Source: Thermotogota bacterium
GTDB taxonomy: Bacteria; Thermotogota; Thermotogae; Thermotogales; DSM-5069
Reading direction: 5' to 3'
Assembly (NCBI GenBank): GCA_029551145.1
Contig: JAKPGA010000040.1
Location: 1-61,069, forward strand
DNA: 61,069 bases
In this document: positions 54,256 through 61,069 of the stretch, one piece after another
Position numbering within the stretch: the stretch's first letter is position 1
Layout of the letters: each line of letters begins with the position of its first letter
Notes under the pieces: generated by a model
Database searches by the model: none
What the model saw: only the letters and a program-made list of their open reading frames with translations
What the model was told of the DNA's origin: nothing
Program-made: the position numbers and the translations under genes

Positions 54256-54731
54256 CTGATCAGCAGTATATATTGTTGAAGAATACTTCCATCTCTTTGG
54301 CGATATAAACGATATCTGCATAAACACTTTGGAAACCTTCTTCTTTGCCTTATATCCAAGGGTGTATTAAGATGCATTGTCCCATAGTGTCTCATCAACA
54401 AATATGCTTTTCTCAACCATTTTCAGTGAATTCAAGATATTTTCATAAGAAATGTCATCGCTAAATGAATATAATGAACATCAACGTTATATAACGGAGA
54501 AGTCACTATCAAGCCGATTGATTTTTCCTGTGCTGAATTCGTTGTTGGAAAATCGTCATGGACTGTCCCAATTTTTGTCTGAAAGAAAATTCTTCCTTTC
54601 TTGACCTCATCTCTGTTTTCAACAGCTTTCATGATCTTTTTGTTTGATTCATCGATCGTGTCAATTTCAGTTACAGATCCCCGTTTTTCAGAATCCTGCA
54701 AAGGATAGGAATGAGTTCTCCAGCACATCAT
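54256..54731 (-). pseudogene. DNA methyltransferase remnant (beta class, DpnA-like)
   Basis: Read on the minus strand in three frames: KSIGLIVTSPLYNVDVHY (motif IV, SPPYN with P to L), then YSFSDDISYENILNSLKMVE, KSIFVDETLWD, LNTPLD, and GFQSVYADIVYIAKEMEVFF. This is the order of an N6-adenine methyltransferase of the DpnA/Mod type (IVTSPPYN.. Y..Y...L..LKxxxR..NIPLD...QSVYADI..IAKE). At least two frameshifts and the changed motif mean it is dead. A second, lost modification system close to the live one. Confidence 0.7.
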
Positions 54732-54929
54732 ACAGTCCAGCGCTGTGCAGTTCTTTCAATCGAAAGTGAGTGAAAAAGATCTATGCTTTAAGGTGGAGTC
54801 TTTAAGTGATAATTCAAAGTTGTTCGTCGTCAAAGGCGATCAAGGTGTGTTTTCATCTTGTTCAGCCCGAAAAGCTGGAATATGTCTTTGAATCTCGCTC
54901 AGGCTTTTGGTCTTTCGTTTTTTCCTTGC
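54732..54929. other. Non-coding gap upstream of the sugar operon promoter
   Basis: No gene is seen. Confidence 0.3.
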
Positions 54930-54985
54930 TTGACTTCGTTGCGTGAAAACAAATATACTATTTCTGGCTACGCAAACGAATGCGT
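54930..54985 (+). promoter_or_regulatory. Promoter and LacI-type operator of the fucose-isomerase/TRAP operon
   Basis: TTGACT (54930-54935), 18-bp spacer and TATACT (54954-54959). After 10 nt comes ACGCA-AACGAA-TGCGT (54970-54985), whose left half ACGCAAACG matches the element in the lacI leader at the same distance from the -10. Confidence 0.65.
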
Positions 54986-55012
54986 TGCTTAATATCGAAA
55001 GGGGTGTTACGA

Positions 55013-56428
55013 TTGAAAAGAAAGGTTGGTATCCTGACCTTTTCCGATGGCAGAGAATATGTCCACAAAGAACTGATCGGGATCAACAAGAAGTTTGAAG
55101 ACGAAGTTGTTAGCGCTCTTGAATCAACAGGTGAGATAGAAGTCATTAGGGCAAATCAGATTGTCTGTAAACCATCAATTGCGAAGCAAGAAGCCATTTC
55201 TTTACGGAACAAAGGTGCGCAGATGACCATTTTCAACTACGCCGTTTGGGCTTTTCCACACTTCAGTGTGATCGCAAGTAAATTTGCACCAGCGCCTTTC
55301 TTGCTTTTTGGTAATATAAATCCCAAGTATCCTGGTATGGTTGGAATGCTTGCGGCGGCTGGCGCACTGGACCAAGATGGTACGCAGACTCATAGAGTTT
55401 GGGGAGACATAAAGAACAAGGATGTCTTAAAAAAAGTACTTGCCTTTGTTCGAGCAGCGACGGCGAAGAACATGCTTAAGGGTCAGAGATATGGCTTATT
55501 CGGAGGAAGATCGATGGGTATGTACACAGCCGTACCAAACGTGGATCTGTGGAACAAAGTCTTTGGAATAGATATAGAGCATATAGATCAACTGGAGATA
55601 ATCGAAAAAAGCAAAAAGATACCGGATTCGCAAGCAAAACGTGCCAGAGAATGGCTCGAAAAACACGCAAGGAAGATCCACTACGACGGAAAACAGCTAA
55701 CACCAGAAAAGCTCGAATTGCAGATCAAGAGTTATTACGCTGTCAAAAAGATGTGCGAAGAGTTCGAACTTGATTTCACAGGAATAAAGGCTCAACCTGA
55801 ACTCACTGAACATTTCGTCACAATGGATTTAACTGAGGCTTTCATGAATGATCCATACGATTGGGATGGTCCCAAAGAACCCACTGTATGTGCAACCGAA
55901 GCTGATTCCGATGGCGCTCTGACAATGCAGATATTCAAGTTGATCTCAGGACAGCCGGTTTTGTTCGCCGATGTTCGACACTACGATGAGCAAGACAACT
56001 TTTTCGATCTCTGCAACTCGGGAGAACACGCAACCTTCTTCGCTGCAAAATCATACGATCCTACAGTAAATCTTGCAAAAGTAGAACTTTATCCAGAAAG
56101 TTTCTATTTCCCAGCCGGTGGAGCTTCTATAAGGCACATCGCAGCGCCTGGAGAGGTTACCTTGGGGCGTCTGACCCGCAAAGATGGGGAGTATGTGATG
56201 ACGGTTATCAAGGGAGAGTTTCTGGATTTCGGTGAACAGAAAAACGAAGAAAAGGCAAGAAATACTCAGATCGAATGGCCACACGCTTTTGCAAGACTGA
56301 AAATCTCTGTCGACCAGTTCTTAGCTACCTACGGCTCCAACCACATACACGGTGTCTATGGAGATTATGTTGAGGAGATCAAACATTTCTGTAGTTTGTT
56401 AGGAATAAAGTTCATATCGCACACCTAA
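55013..56428 (+). CDS. L-fucose/L-arabinose isomerase family protein
   Basis: A 471-residue protein of the FucI/AraA fold. The start is the TTG at 55013, 8 nt after GGGG, giving MKRKVGILTFSDGREYVHKELIG. It has the NYAVWAFPHFSV and GLFGGRSMGMYTAVPN region (near 170) and, in the C-terminal half, CATEADSDGALTMQIFKLISGQPVLFADVRHYD with acidic metal ligands and SIRHIAAPGEVTLGRLTRKDGEY. It is more like the FucI-related hypothetical isomerases than E. coli FucI (591 residues). The substrate is probably the sugar or sugar acid brought in by the TRAP system that follows. Confidence 0.82.
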   Translation: MKRKVGILTFSDGREYVHKELIGINKKFEDEVVSALESTGEIEVIRANQIVCKPSIAKQEAISLRNKGAQMTIFNYAVWAFPHFSVIASKFAPAPFLLFGNINPKYPGMVGMLAAAGALDQDGTQTHRVWGDIKNKDVLKKVLAFVRAATAKNMLKGQRYGLFGGRSMGMYTAVPNVDLWNKVFGIDIEHIDQLEIIEKSKKIPDSQAKRAREWLEKHARKIHYDGKQLTPEKLELQIKSYYAVKKMCEEFELDFTGIKAQPELTEHFVTMDLTEAFMNDPYDWDGPKEPTVCATEADSDGALTMQIFKLISGQPVLFADVRHYDEQDNFFDLCNSGEHATFFAAKSYDPTVNLAKVELYPESFYFPAGGASIRHIAAPGEVTLGRLTRKDGEYVMTVIKGEFLDFGEQKNEEKARNTQIEWPHAFARLKISVDQFLATYGSNHIHGVYGDYVEEIKHFCSLLGIKFISHT

Positions 56429-56449
56429 ACTTAAAGGGGAGGGATTTGT

Positions 56450-57439
56450 GTGAAAAGGTTTCTCGCTGTCTTTTTACTGACTCTTATTCTGCAATTTGTT
56501 CTTGCCGCACCCAAATACACCCTAAGATTCAACACCGTCGCGGCACCAACACAGCCACAGGTACTCGCGATGCAGAAGTTCGCTGAAATTGTTGAGCAAT
56601 TGAGCAATGGAGAGATCAAGGTTGAGGTTTACCACTCAGGGCAACTTGGAGATCAGAAAACAGGTTTGCTCGCCGTTATGAGAGGCGATATCGAGATGGC
56701 GGGCGATGGTTCACCATCGTGGTTTGCAGATCTTGGAGCAATGCCAGAGTTTGGAGTCTTCGAGGCCGCGTATGTTTTCAAAGATCTTGATCATCTATAC
56801 CGTGTTATGAGCAGCAAAATGGTGCAGGACCTGTTCGACAAGCTCGCTGCAAAGACCGGACTGAGGGTTCTCGATGTGTGGTATCTTGGGACCAGAGAAC
56901 TTAATTTGGTTGAAAAGGTTGGACCGGTGAAAAAGCCCGAGCAGCTCAAGGGTGTTAAACTTAGGATGCCGAACAACAAGACTTTCCTTGATATGGGTAA
57001 AGCCCTTGGGGCTAACCCAACATCCATGGCTTTTGGTGAGGTTTACCTGGCACTGAAAACAGGTGCAATTGATGGCCAGGACAACCCGCTGCCAACAGAT
57101 TTATCAGCGAAATTCGTCGAGGTGACGAAGTACATCGTGCTGACAGATCACCAAATTGGAATGATCTGCCCCGTGATAAACGAGAAACTCTGGAAGAGCA
57201 TGCCTGAAGAGTACAGAGTCTACATCAAAAAAGCCATGGAAGTCGCAAGGGCATTTATGAACTACACCGTTTTAGAGCAAGAAGCAAAACTTTTGAAACA
57301 GTTCGTCGACGAATACAAGATGGAAATTGTTGTTCCAGACAAAGAGGCCTTCATGAAGTACGCAAAAGAGTTTTACAGCCAGGCTGAATTTGACAAACTC
57401 TGGGGCGAGAAGATGTACGAAAAGATCCAAGGAATGTAG
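56450..57439 (+). CDS. dctP: TRAP transporter substrate-binding protein (DctP family)
   Basis: Exported receptor of 329 residues with signal peptide MKRFLAVFLLTLILQFVLAA. DctP marks: LRFNTVAAPTQPQVLAMQKFAEIVEQ, GEIKVEVYHSGQLGDQKTGLLAVMRGDIEM, and PEQLKGVKLRMPNNKTFLDMGKALGANPTSMAFGEVYLALKTGAIDGQDNPL with the ligand arginine near 162. Sugar acids such as glucuronate or sialic acid are typical ligands. The GTG lies after GGGGAGGG. A hairpin at 57446-57467 follows. Confidence 0.95.
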   Translation: MKRFLAVFLLTLILQFVLAAPKYTLRFNTVAAPTQPQVLAMQKFAEIVEQLSNGEIKVEVYHSGQLGDQKTGLLAVMRGDIEMAGDGSPSWFADLGAMPEFGVFEAAYVFKDLDHLYRVMSSKMVQDLFDKLAAKTGLRVLDVWYLGTRELNLVEKVGPVKKPEQLKGVKLRMPNNKTFLDMGKALGANPTSMAFGEVYLALKTGAIDGQDNPLPTDLSAKFVEVTKYIVLTDHQIGMICPVINEKLWKSMPEEYRVYIKKAMEVARAFMNYTVLEQEAKLLKQFVDEYKMEIVVPDKEAFMKYAKEFYSQAEFDKLWGEKMYEKIQGM

Positions 57440-57445
57440 TACTTT

Positions 57446-57467
57446 CCGCCAGGCACTGCCCTGGCGG
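57446..57467 (+). other. Hairpin between dctP and dctQ
   Basis: CCGCCAGG-CACTGC-CCTGGCGG, followed by ATTTCAC, so no T-run. It resembles the one after tctC in position and probably in role. Confidence 0.6.
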
Positions 57468-57487
57468 ATTTCACAAGAGGTGCTCAC

Positions 57488-57985
57488 ATGAAAGCATTCT
57501 TAAGAGTTATTTTAAATATCCTCGAAATCCATGTTCCAGCGGTGAGTATCTTTGTGCTTTTTCTGAGTATGTTCTTGCAAGTTGTTCTCAGATATGGCTT
57601 TAAGCACCCATCACCAGAGCTGTTTGAGATCTCTTCTTATACATTTGTCTGGACTGTTCTGTTGGGTGCAGCGCTCGCCAACAGGTATAAAAACCATATC
57701 AGATTCGATATTGTCTACAACAAGCTACCAAGAAAGGCTCGGCTCATCATCGATATAGTTTTTGACAGTCTATTCAGCATTCTTCTTCTGATCTCTCTTT
57801 TCCCTGTGGTCAAACAATCAATCTGGTATAGGATTATAAAATCCGAGGTTCTCGGAATTCCCTGGACGTACTTGGTGATCTGCTTGCCTTTAATGATGAT
57901 TCTTATCACCATCCAGAATGGTCTGTCCGTGTATAGAAATGTTCTTGAACTTTTGAAGAGACCTGTCAAGAGTTCGGGGGAATAA
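57488..57985 (+). CDS. dctQ: TRAP transporter small permease (DctQ family)
   Basis: A 165-residue membrane protein with four helices (about 8-35, 48-66, 88-108 and 128-148). DctQ features: SMFLQVVLRYGFKHPSPELFEISSYTFVWTVLLGAALANRYKNHIRFDIVY. It is 2 nt before dctM. It scaffolds the large permease. Confidence 0.93.
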   Translation: MKAFLRVILNILEIHVPAVSIFVLFLSMFLQVVLRYGFKHPSPELFEISSYTFVWTVLLGAALANRYKNHIRFDIVYNKLPRKARLIIDIVFDSLFSILLLISLFPVVKQSIWYRIIKSEVLGIPWTYLVICLPLMMILITIQNGLSVYRNVLELLKRPVKSSGE

Positions 57986-57987
57986 CC

Positions 57988-59283
57988 ATGGCACTGTCTG
58001 TGTTTTTGATAATCTTCGGCTTAACATTTGCCTTTGGATATCCCATTGCTTTTGGAATGCTTGCCGGGGGTATAATCTACTTTATTATCAAAGGCCTTAG
58101 CCTGGCTAATTTACTTGACATGCTTGTGATAAATTTTTCCAGTCAAACCGTTTTGATAGCCGTACCTCTCTTTGTACTTGCTGCCAATGTCATGAATGAT
58201 ACAGAGATAACAACCAAGTTGTTCGATTTTGTTAGGAAATCCTTTGGTAGAATTCGTGGCGCGCTTGGTTACGCAAACATTGTTGCAAGCATCATCTTTG
58301 CTGGCATGAGTGGATCGCAGTTGGCTGATGTTGCTGGGCTTGGAAACATAGAAATAAAGGCAATGAAGGATGCTGGTTATGATGGGCCCTTTTCTTGTGC
58401 AGTTACAGCTGCATCCGCGACGATCGGACCGATAATTCCGCCGAGTATACCGATGGTTTTGTACTCGATGCTTTCAGGAGCCTCGCTTGGCTACCTATTT
58501 CTGGCTGGTTTCCTGCCGGGTTTGCTACTCGCAGGTCTTGAGATGGTAATGGTTTACGTTTTGTCAATCGTCAGAAAATACCCTGTTGGAGAGAAAATCT
58601 CTTTTAGCGCACTCACAAAATCTTTCTTTGCCGCCTTACCTGCATTGCTTGCACCGGTGATCTTGTTGGTTGGCATGTACGGCGGCATGTACACACCAAC
58701 CGAAGCTGCTGCCGTGGTTGTTGGCTATTCGATGATCATCAGTATCTTTGTCTATAGAACCTTGGGGTTGAAGAAACTCTACAAAATCCTCATAAAATCT
58801 GCCCAAGATGTTGGTTACATAAGCATAATGGTTGCTGCTGCTCAATTGGTCAGTTATATTGTCACAAGAGAGAAGGTTGCGATCTCTTTGACAAAGTTTT
58901 TTGTGAACACTGGTCTGGTTTCCAACAGAATTCTGTTGCTTGCAAGCATCAATGTTTTGTACTTCGTCCTTGGCATGTTTGTTGATGCTTCTGTCACAAT
59001 ATTGGTTGTGATACCGATGCTTCTTCCGCTTGTCAAAGCCGCTGGAATAGACCTGGTGCACTTTGGTGTCATGAGTGTGCTCAATATAATGATAGGTCTT
59101 GACACACCACCGTACGCGCAGACAGGTTTCATTACAAGCGCTATCAGTGGTACACCTGTAAAAGATGTGTTCAAAGAGATGCTCAAATTCTGGATACCTA
59201 TCGAGGTTCTTGCACTGGTTCTGGTGACCTATTTTCCTGACATAGCTTTGTTCCTGCCGAGGCTCTTTGGCTACAACGGCTGA
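57988..59283 (+). CDS. dctM: TRAP transporter large permease (DctM family)
   Basis: Channel subunit of 431 residues with about 12 helices. It has GMSGSQLADVAGLGNIEIKAMKDAGYDGPFSCAVTAASATIGPIIPPSIPMVLYSMLSGASLGYLF near 110-175 and IGLDTPPYAQTGFITSAISG near 370. The C-terminal shape (ALVLVTYFPDIALFLPRLFG) resembles the fragment at the left edge of the window. Sodium-driven uptake of a sugar acid or dicarboxylate is likely. Confidence 0.95.
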   Translation: MALSVFLIIFGLTFAFGYPIAFGMLAGGIIYFIIKGLSLANLLDMLVINFSSQTVLIAVPLFVLAANVMNDTEITTKLFDFVRKSFGRIRGALGYANIVASIIFAGMSGSQLADVAGLGNIEIKAMKDAGYDGPFSCAVTAASATIGPIIPPSIPMVLYSMLSGASLGYLFLAGFLPGLLLAGLEMVMVYVLSIVRKYPVGEKISFSALTKSFFAALPALLAPVILLVGMYGGMYTPTEAAAVVVGYSMIISIFVYRTLGLKKLYKILIKSAQDVGYISIMVAAAQLVSYIVTREKVAISLTKFFVNTGLVSNRILLLASINVLYFVLGMFVDASVTILVVIPMLLPLVKAAGIDLVHFGVMSVLNIMIGLDTPPYAQTGFITSAISGTPVKDVFKEMLKFWIPIEVLALVLVTYFPDIALFLPRLFGYNG

Positions 59284-59296
59284 AAGGAGAAGATCT

Positions 59297-60211
59297 ATGG
59301 GAGATTTCACAAAGTTTGGGAGAATTCTGGTACCGATGATAACGCCTTTTCACAAGTCAGATCAATCGGTTGATTACAAAACAGCAAGAAAGGTCGCAAG
59401 ATACCTCAAAGAGAACAAACTCTGTGATTCATTGATCGTTGCAGGCACAACAGGTGAGTTTTACACACTCAGCTTCGATGAAAGAATCGAACTTTTTAAA
59501 CAGGTGAAAGATGAACTTGCCGGTGAAGTTCCTTTGATAGCCGGTGTGGGAAGTGTCTATGTGGGTGAGGCAATAAAGTACACGCAGATCGCAGAAGAGC
59601 TGGGTTATGATGCCATCATGGTTGTGGCTCCCTATTACTGTAAGCCCGAGCAGGAGGGAATATACGCTCATTTCAAACAAATTGCGCAGAACACATCGCT
59701 ACCCGTTATGGTCTACAACATCCCGTTGTTTACAGGTGTGAACATTGCACCTGAGACACTGGCAAGATTGTGCGAAATAGACAACATCTTTGCTATCAAA
59801 GACGAGGCTGGTGTAAATCCCCTTCAAGCAACGGAGTATATCAGAGCTTCAAAGGGAAGGATACCTGTGTATTCTGGCGATGATACAATGGTTCTTCAGG
59901 TAATCACGCAGGGTGGTGTTGGCGTTGTTAGTGGGGGCTCTCACATAATCGGGCACGAGATGAGAGAGATGATAGATGACTTCATAAGCGGTAGGGTCGA
60001 GAAGGCGAAAGAACTGTTTCAAAAGCTTTTTGAAGTCTTCGTTTCTTTCCGTGGTCTGACCAGCAGGATCAATCCAACACCAATGATAAAAGCAGCCTTT
60101 GAATTCATCACAGGACTACCAACATCGATGCCAAGAATGCCACTATTACCGGCCGCAGATGATGAGAAGGAATTCATGAAAAAAATTCTGAAGAAGATTG
60201 GGAAGATATAA
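59297..60211 (+). CDS. DapA-family aldolase/dehydratase (first copy)
   Basis: A 304-residue TIM-barrel Schiff-base enzyme. The start is the ATG at 59297 after AAGGAG; it has VPMITPFHKSDQSVDYKT, the carboxylate loop AGTTGEFYTL near 52, YNIPLFTG near 140 with the catalytic Tyr, and IKDEAGVN near 168 with the Schiff-base Lys. In this operon a sugar-acid aldolase (KDG aldolase, KDO- or keto-deoxy-sugar-acid dehydratase type) is more likely than dihydrodipicolinate synthase. It follows dctM by 13 nt and precedes a second family member. Confidence 0.85.
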   Translation: MGDFTKFGRILVPMITPFHKSDQSVDYKTARKVARYLKENKLCDSLIVAGTTGEFYTLSFDERIELFKQVKDELAGEVPLIAGVGSVYVGEAIKYTQIAEELGYDAIMVVAPYYCKPEQEGIYAHFKQIAQNTSLPVMVYNIPLFTGVNIAPETLARLCEIDNIFAIKDEAGVNPLQATEYIRASKGRIPVYSGDDTMVLQVITQGGVGVVSGGSHIIGHEMREMIDDFISGRVEKAKELFQKLFEVFVSFRGLTSRINPTPMIKAAFEFITGLPTSMPRMPLLPAADDEKEFMKKILKKIGKI

Positions 60212-60225
60212 AAAGGAGGTTTACT

Positions 60226-61069
60226 ATGAAAAGACTTTGTGGTGTTACTGTTGCTGCATTAACTCCTTTGAGTGAAGATGGGACAAAGGTAGATCATCAG
60301 TCAATAAAGGAGTATGTTGATTTTCTCGTACAAAAGGGTGTTGATGGAATCTTCGCACTTGGTACAACGGGTGAAGGCTTGCTCTTGACATTGGAAGAAA
60401 GGAAAAAGGCATTGGAGAGTTTTGTAAGAGCTGTTGACAAAAGAGTTACCTTGATTGCCCACTGTGGCGCACTCAGAATTGAAGAAGTGAGTGACCTGTT
60501 GGCTCACGCGAAATCAGCCGGTGCAGATGGTGCGGCGATCGTTTCACCTTTCTACTACAAATACCGAGCCGATGAGATTGTTGAGTTTTTCGTGCAGACC
60601 ACAAAAGGTGTAAAAGATTTTCCCGTATATCTCTATAACATCCCTGGGCTGACTGGAAATTGGATCACGCCGAAGATGGCGGAACAGATCCACTCTGAAA
60701 GTCCCAATGTCATAGGGATCAAAGACAGCAGTGGTGATCTGTTGCACGTACTTTCACTGATAAACGACACTCCAGATGACTTTGATGTGGTCGTCGGCTG
60801 TGATAGAGCCTTTCTCACAGTCCTTCAGATGGGTGCAAAGGGATGTGTTTCAGGTCCCGGAGCGGTCTTTCCGGAGTTTTTTGTGAAACTGTACGAACAG
60901 TTCAAGAAAGGCGACATAGAAGCTGCCAGAAAAACCCAGAAAAATCTCACAAAGGTTTCTCTTGCGATAGGAGATGGAGCCAGTATTCCCATGTTGAAAA
61001 CAGTTTTGAACTGGCGTGGGATAAAGGCAGGTGGTTGCAGATCTCCGTTAAGATCTATGTCGTCAGATG
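60226..61069 (+). CDS. DapA-family aldolase/dehydratase (second copy, cut by window end)
   Basis: Open from the ATG at 60226 (after AAAGGAGG) to the last base, 281 codons visible. It begins MKRLCGVTVAALTPLSEDGTK, has LGTTGEGLLLTLEERK near 45, AHCGALRIEEVSDL, SPFYYKYRADEI, YLYNIPGLTG with the catalytic Tyr and VIGIKDSSGDLLH near 165 with the Schiff-base Lys, and ends near GIKAGGCRSPLRSM, a normal C-terminal block, so only a few residues are missing. It differs widely from the first copy, so the two probably act on different keto acids. Confidence 0.88.
   Translation, partial: MKRLCGVTVAALTPLSEDGTKVDHQSIKEYVDFLVQKGVDGIFALGTTGEGLLLTLEERKKALESFVRAVDKRVTLIAHCGALRIEEVSDLLAHAKSAGADGAAIVSPFYYKYRADEIVEFFVQTTKGVKDFPVYLYNIPGLTGNWITPKMAEQIHSESPNVIGIKDSSGDLLHVLSLINDTPDDFDVVVGCDRAFLTVLQMGAKGCVSGPGAVFPEFFVKLYEQFKKGDIEAARKTQKNLTKVSLAIGDGASIPMLKTVLNWRGIKAGGCRSPLRSMSSD

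Noticed and set aside
1-61069. CRISPR array, rRNA genes, insertion sequences or prophage
   Set aside because: No regularly spaced repeats, rRNA, transposase or phage genes were seen on either strand.

Overview
The window reads as a chromosome segment of a hyperthermophilic or thermophilic bacterium of the Thermotogae, most likely Pseudothermotoga or Thermotoga. The reasons are the short intergenic gaps and frequent ATGA or GTGA overlaps, strong GGAGG ribosome sites with many GTG/TTG starts, a 780-residue RecG, a long TrmB with a C-terminal extension, both glycerol-1-phosphate and glycerol-3-phosphate dehydrogenases, and a dense load of sugar-acid, peptide and TRAP transporters. Family calls come from reading translated motifs only; no database search was run.

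Layout. 1-6.4 kb: the tail of a TRAP permease, then a six-gene minus-strand operon (substrate-binding protein, two permeases, ATPase, nucleoside phosphorylase, adenine deaminase) that looks like a purine/nucleoside uptake and salvage unit. 6.5-15.4 kb: an MBL-fold enzyme, a GT4 glycosyltransferase, a hexapeptide acyltransferase, a glycerol-1-phosphate dehydrogenase, glutamine-dependent NAD synthase, the TldD/TldE pair behind a small ORF, and a CAT-anticodon tRNA. 15.7-22.6 kb: a peptide/sugar-type ABC operon with no ATPase gene but with an unknown protein, a frameshifted CPBP protease and a subtilase lipoprotein. 22.9-25.5 kb: an ABC exporter with its own TetR regulator and paired operators, then the remains of a short-chain dehydrogenase. 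26.7-33.7 kb: a seven-gene operon (TPR protein, prepilin peptidase, lytic transglycosylase, NAD(P)HX repair, membrane/TPR protein, trmB, gpsA). 33.7-39.5 kb: a glycolipid-type glycosyltransferase with a flippase-like membrane protein, tRNA-Val, and MBL enzyme-hpt-small membrane protein-recG.

39.7-44.4 kb is a heat-shock cluster: dnaK, hsp20 and an Hsp100 that lacks both the M domain and a clear ClpP loop. 44.4-49.5 kb holds a LacI-family repressor, an MjaI-type (expected CTAG) restriction-modification pair, an HsdR-N-like protein and a decayed gene. 49.5-54.2 kb is a tripartite tricarboxylate transporter with a PEP-mutase/isocitrate-lyase-type enzyme and a GntR/FCD regulator. After a methyltransferase pseudogene, 55.0-61.1 kb is a sugar (acid) operon: L-fucose-isomerase-like protein, TRAP transporter and two tandem DapA-family aldolases, the last cut by the window edge.

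The most interesting regulatory signal is a shared element, ACGCAAACG, placed 10 nt downstream of the -10 hexamer both at the lacI-type gene and at the fucose-isomerase/TRAP operon. A 45-bp copy of the lacI leader carrying the same element lies upstream of the restriction-modification operon, so these three transcription units may form one LacI regulon.
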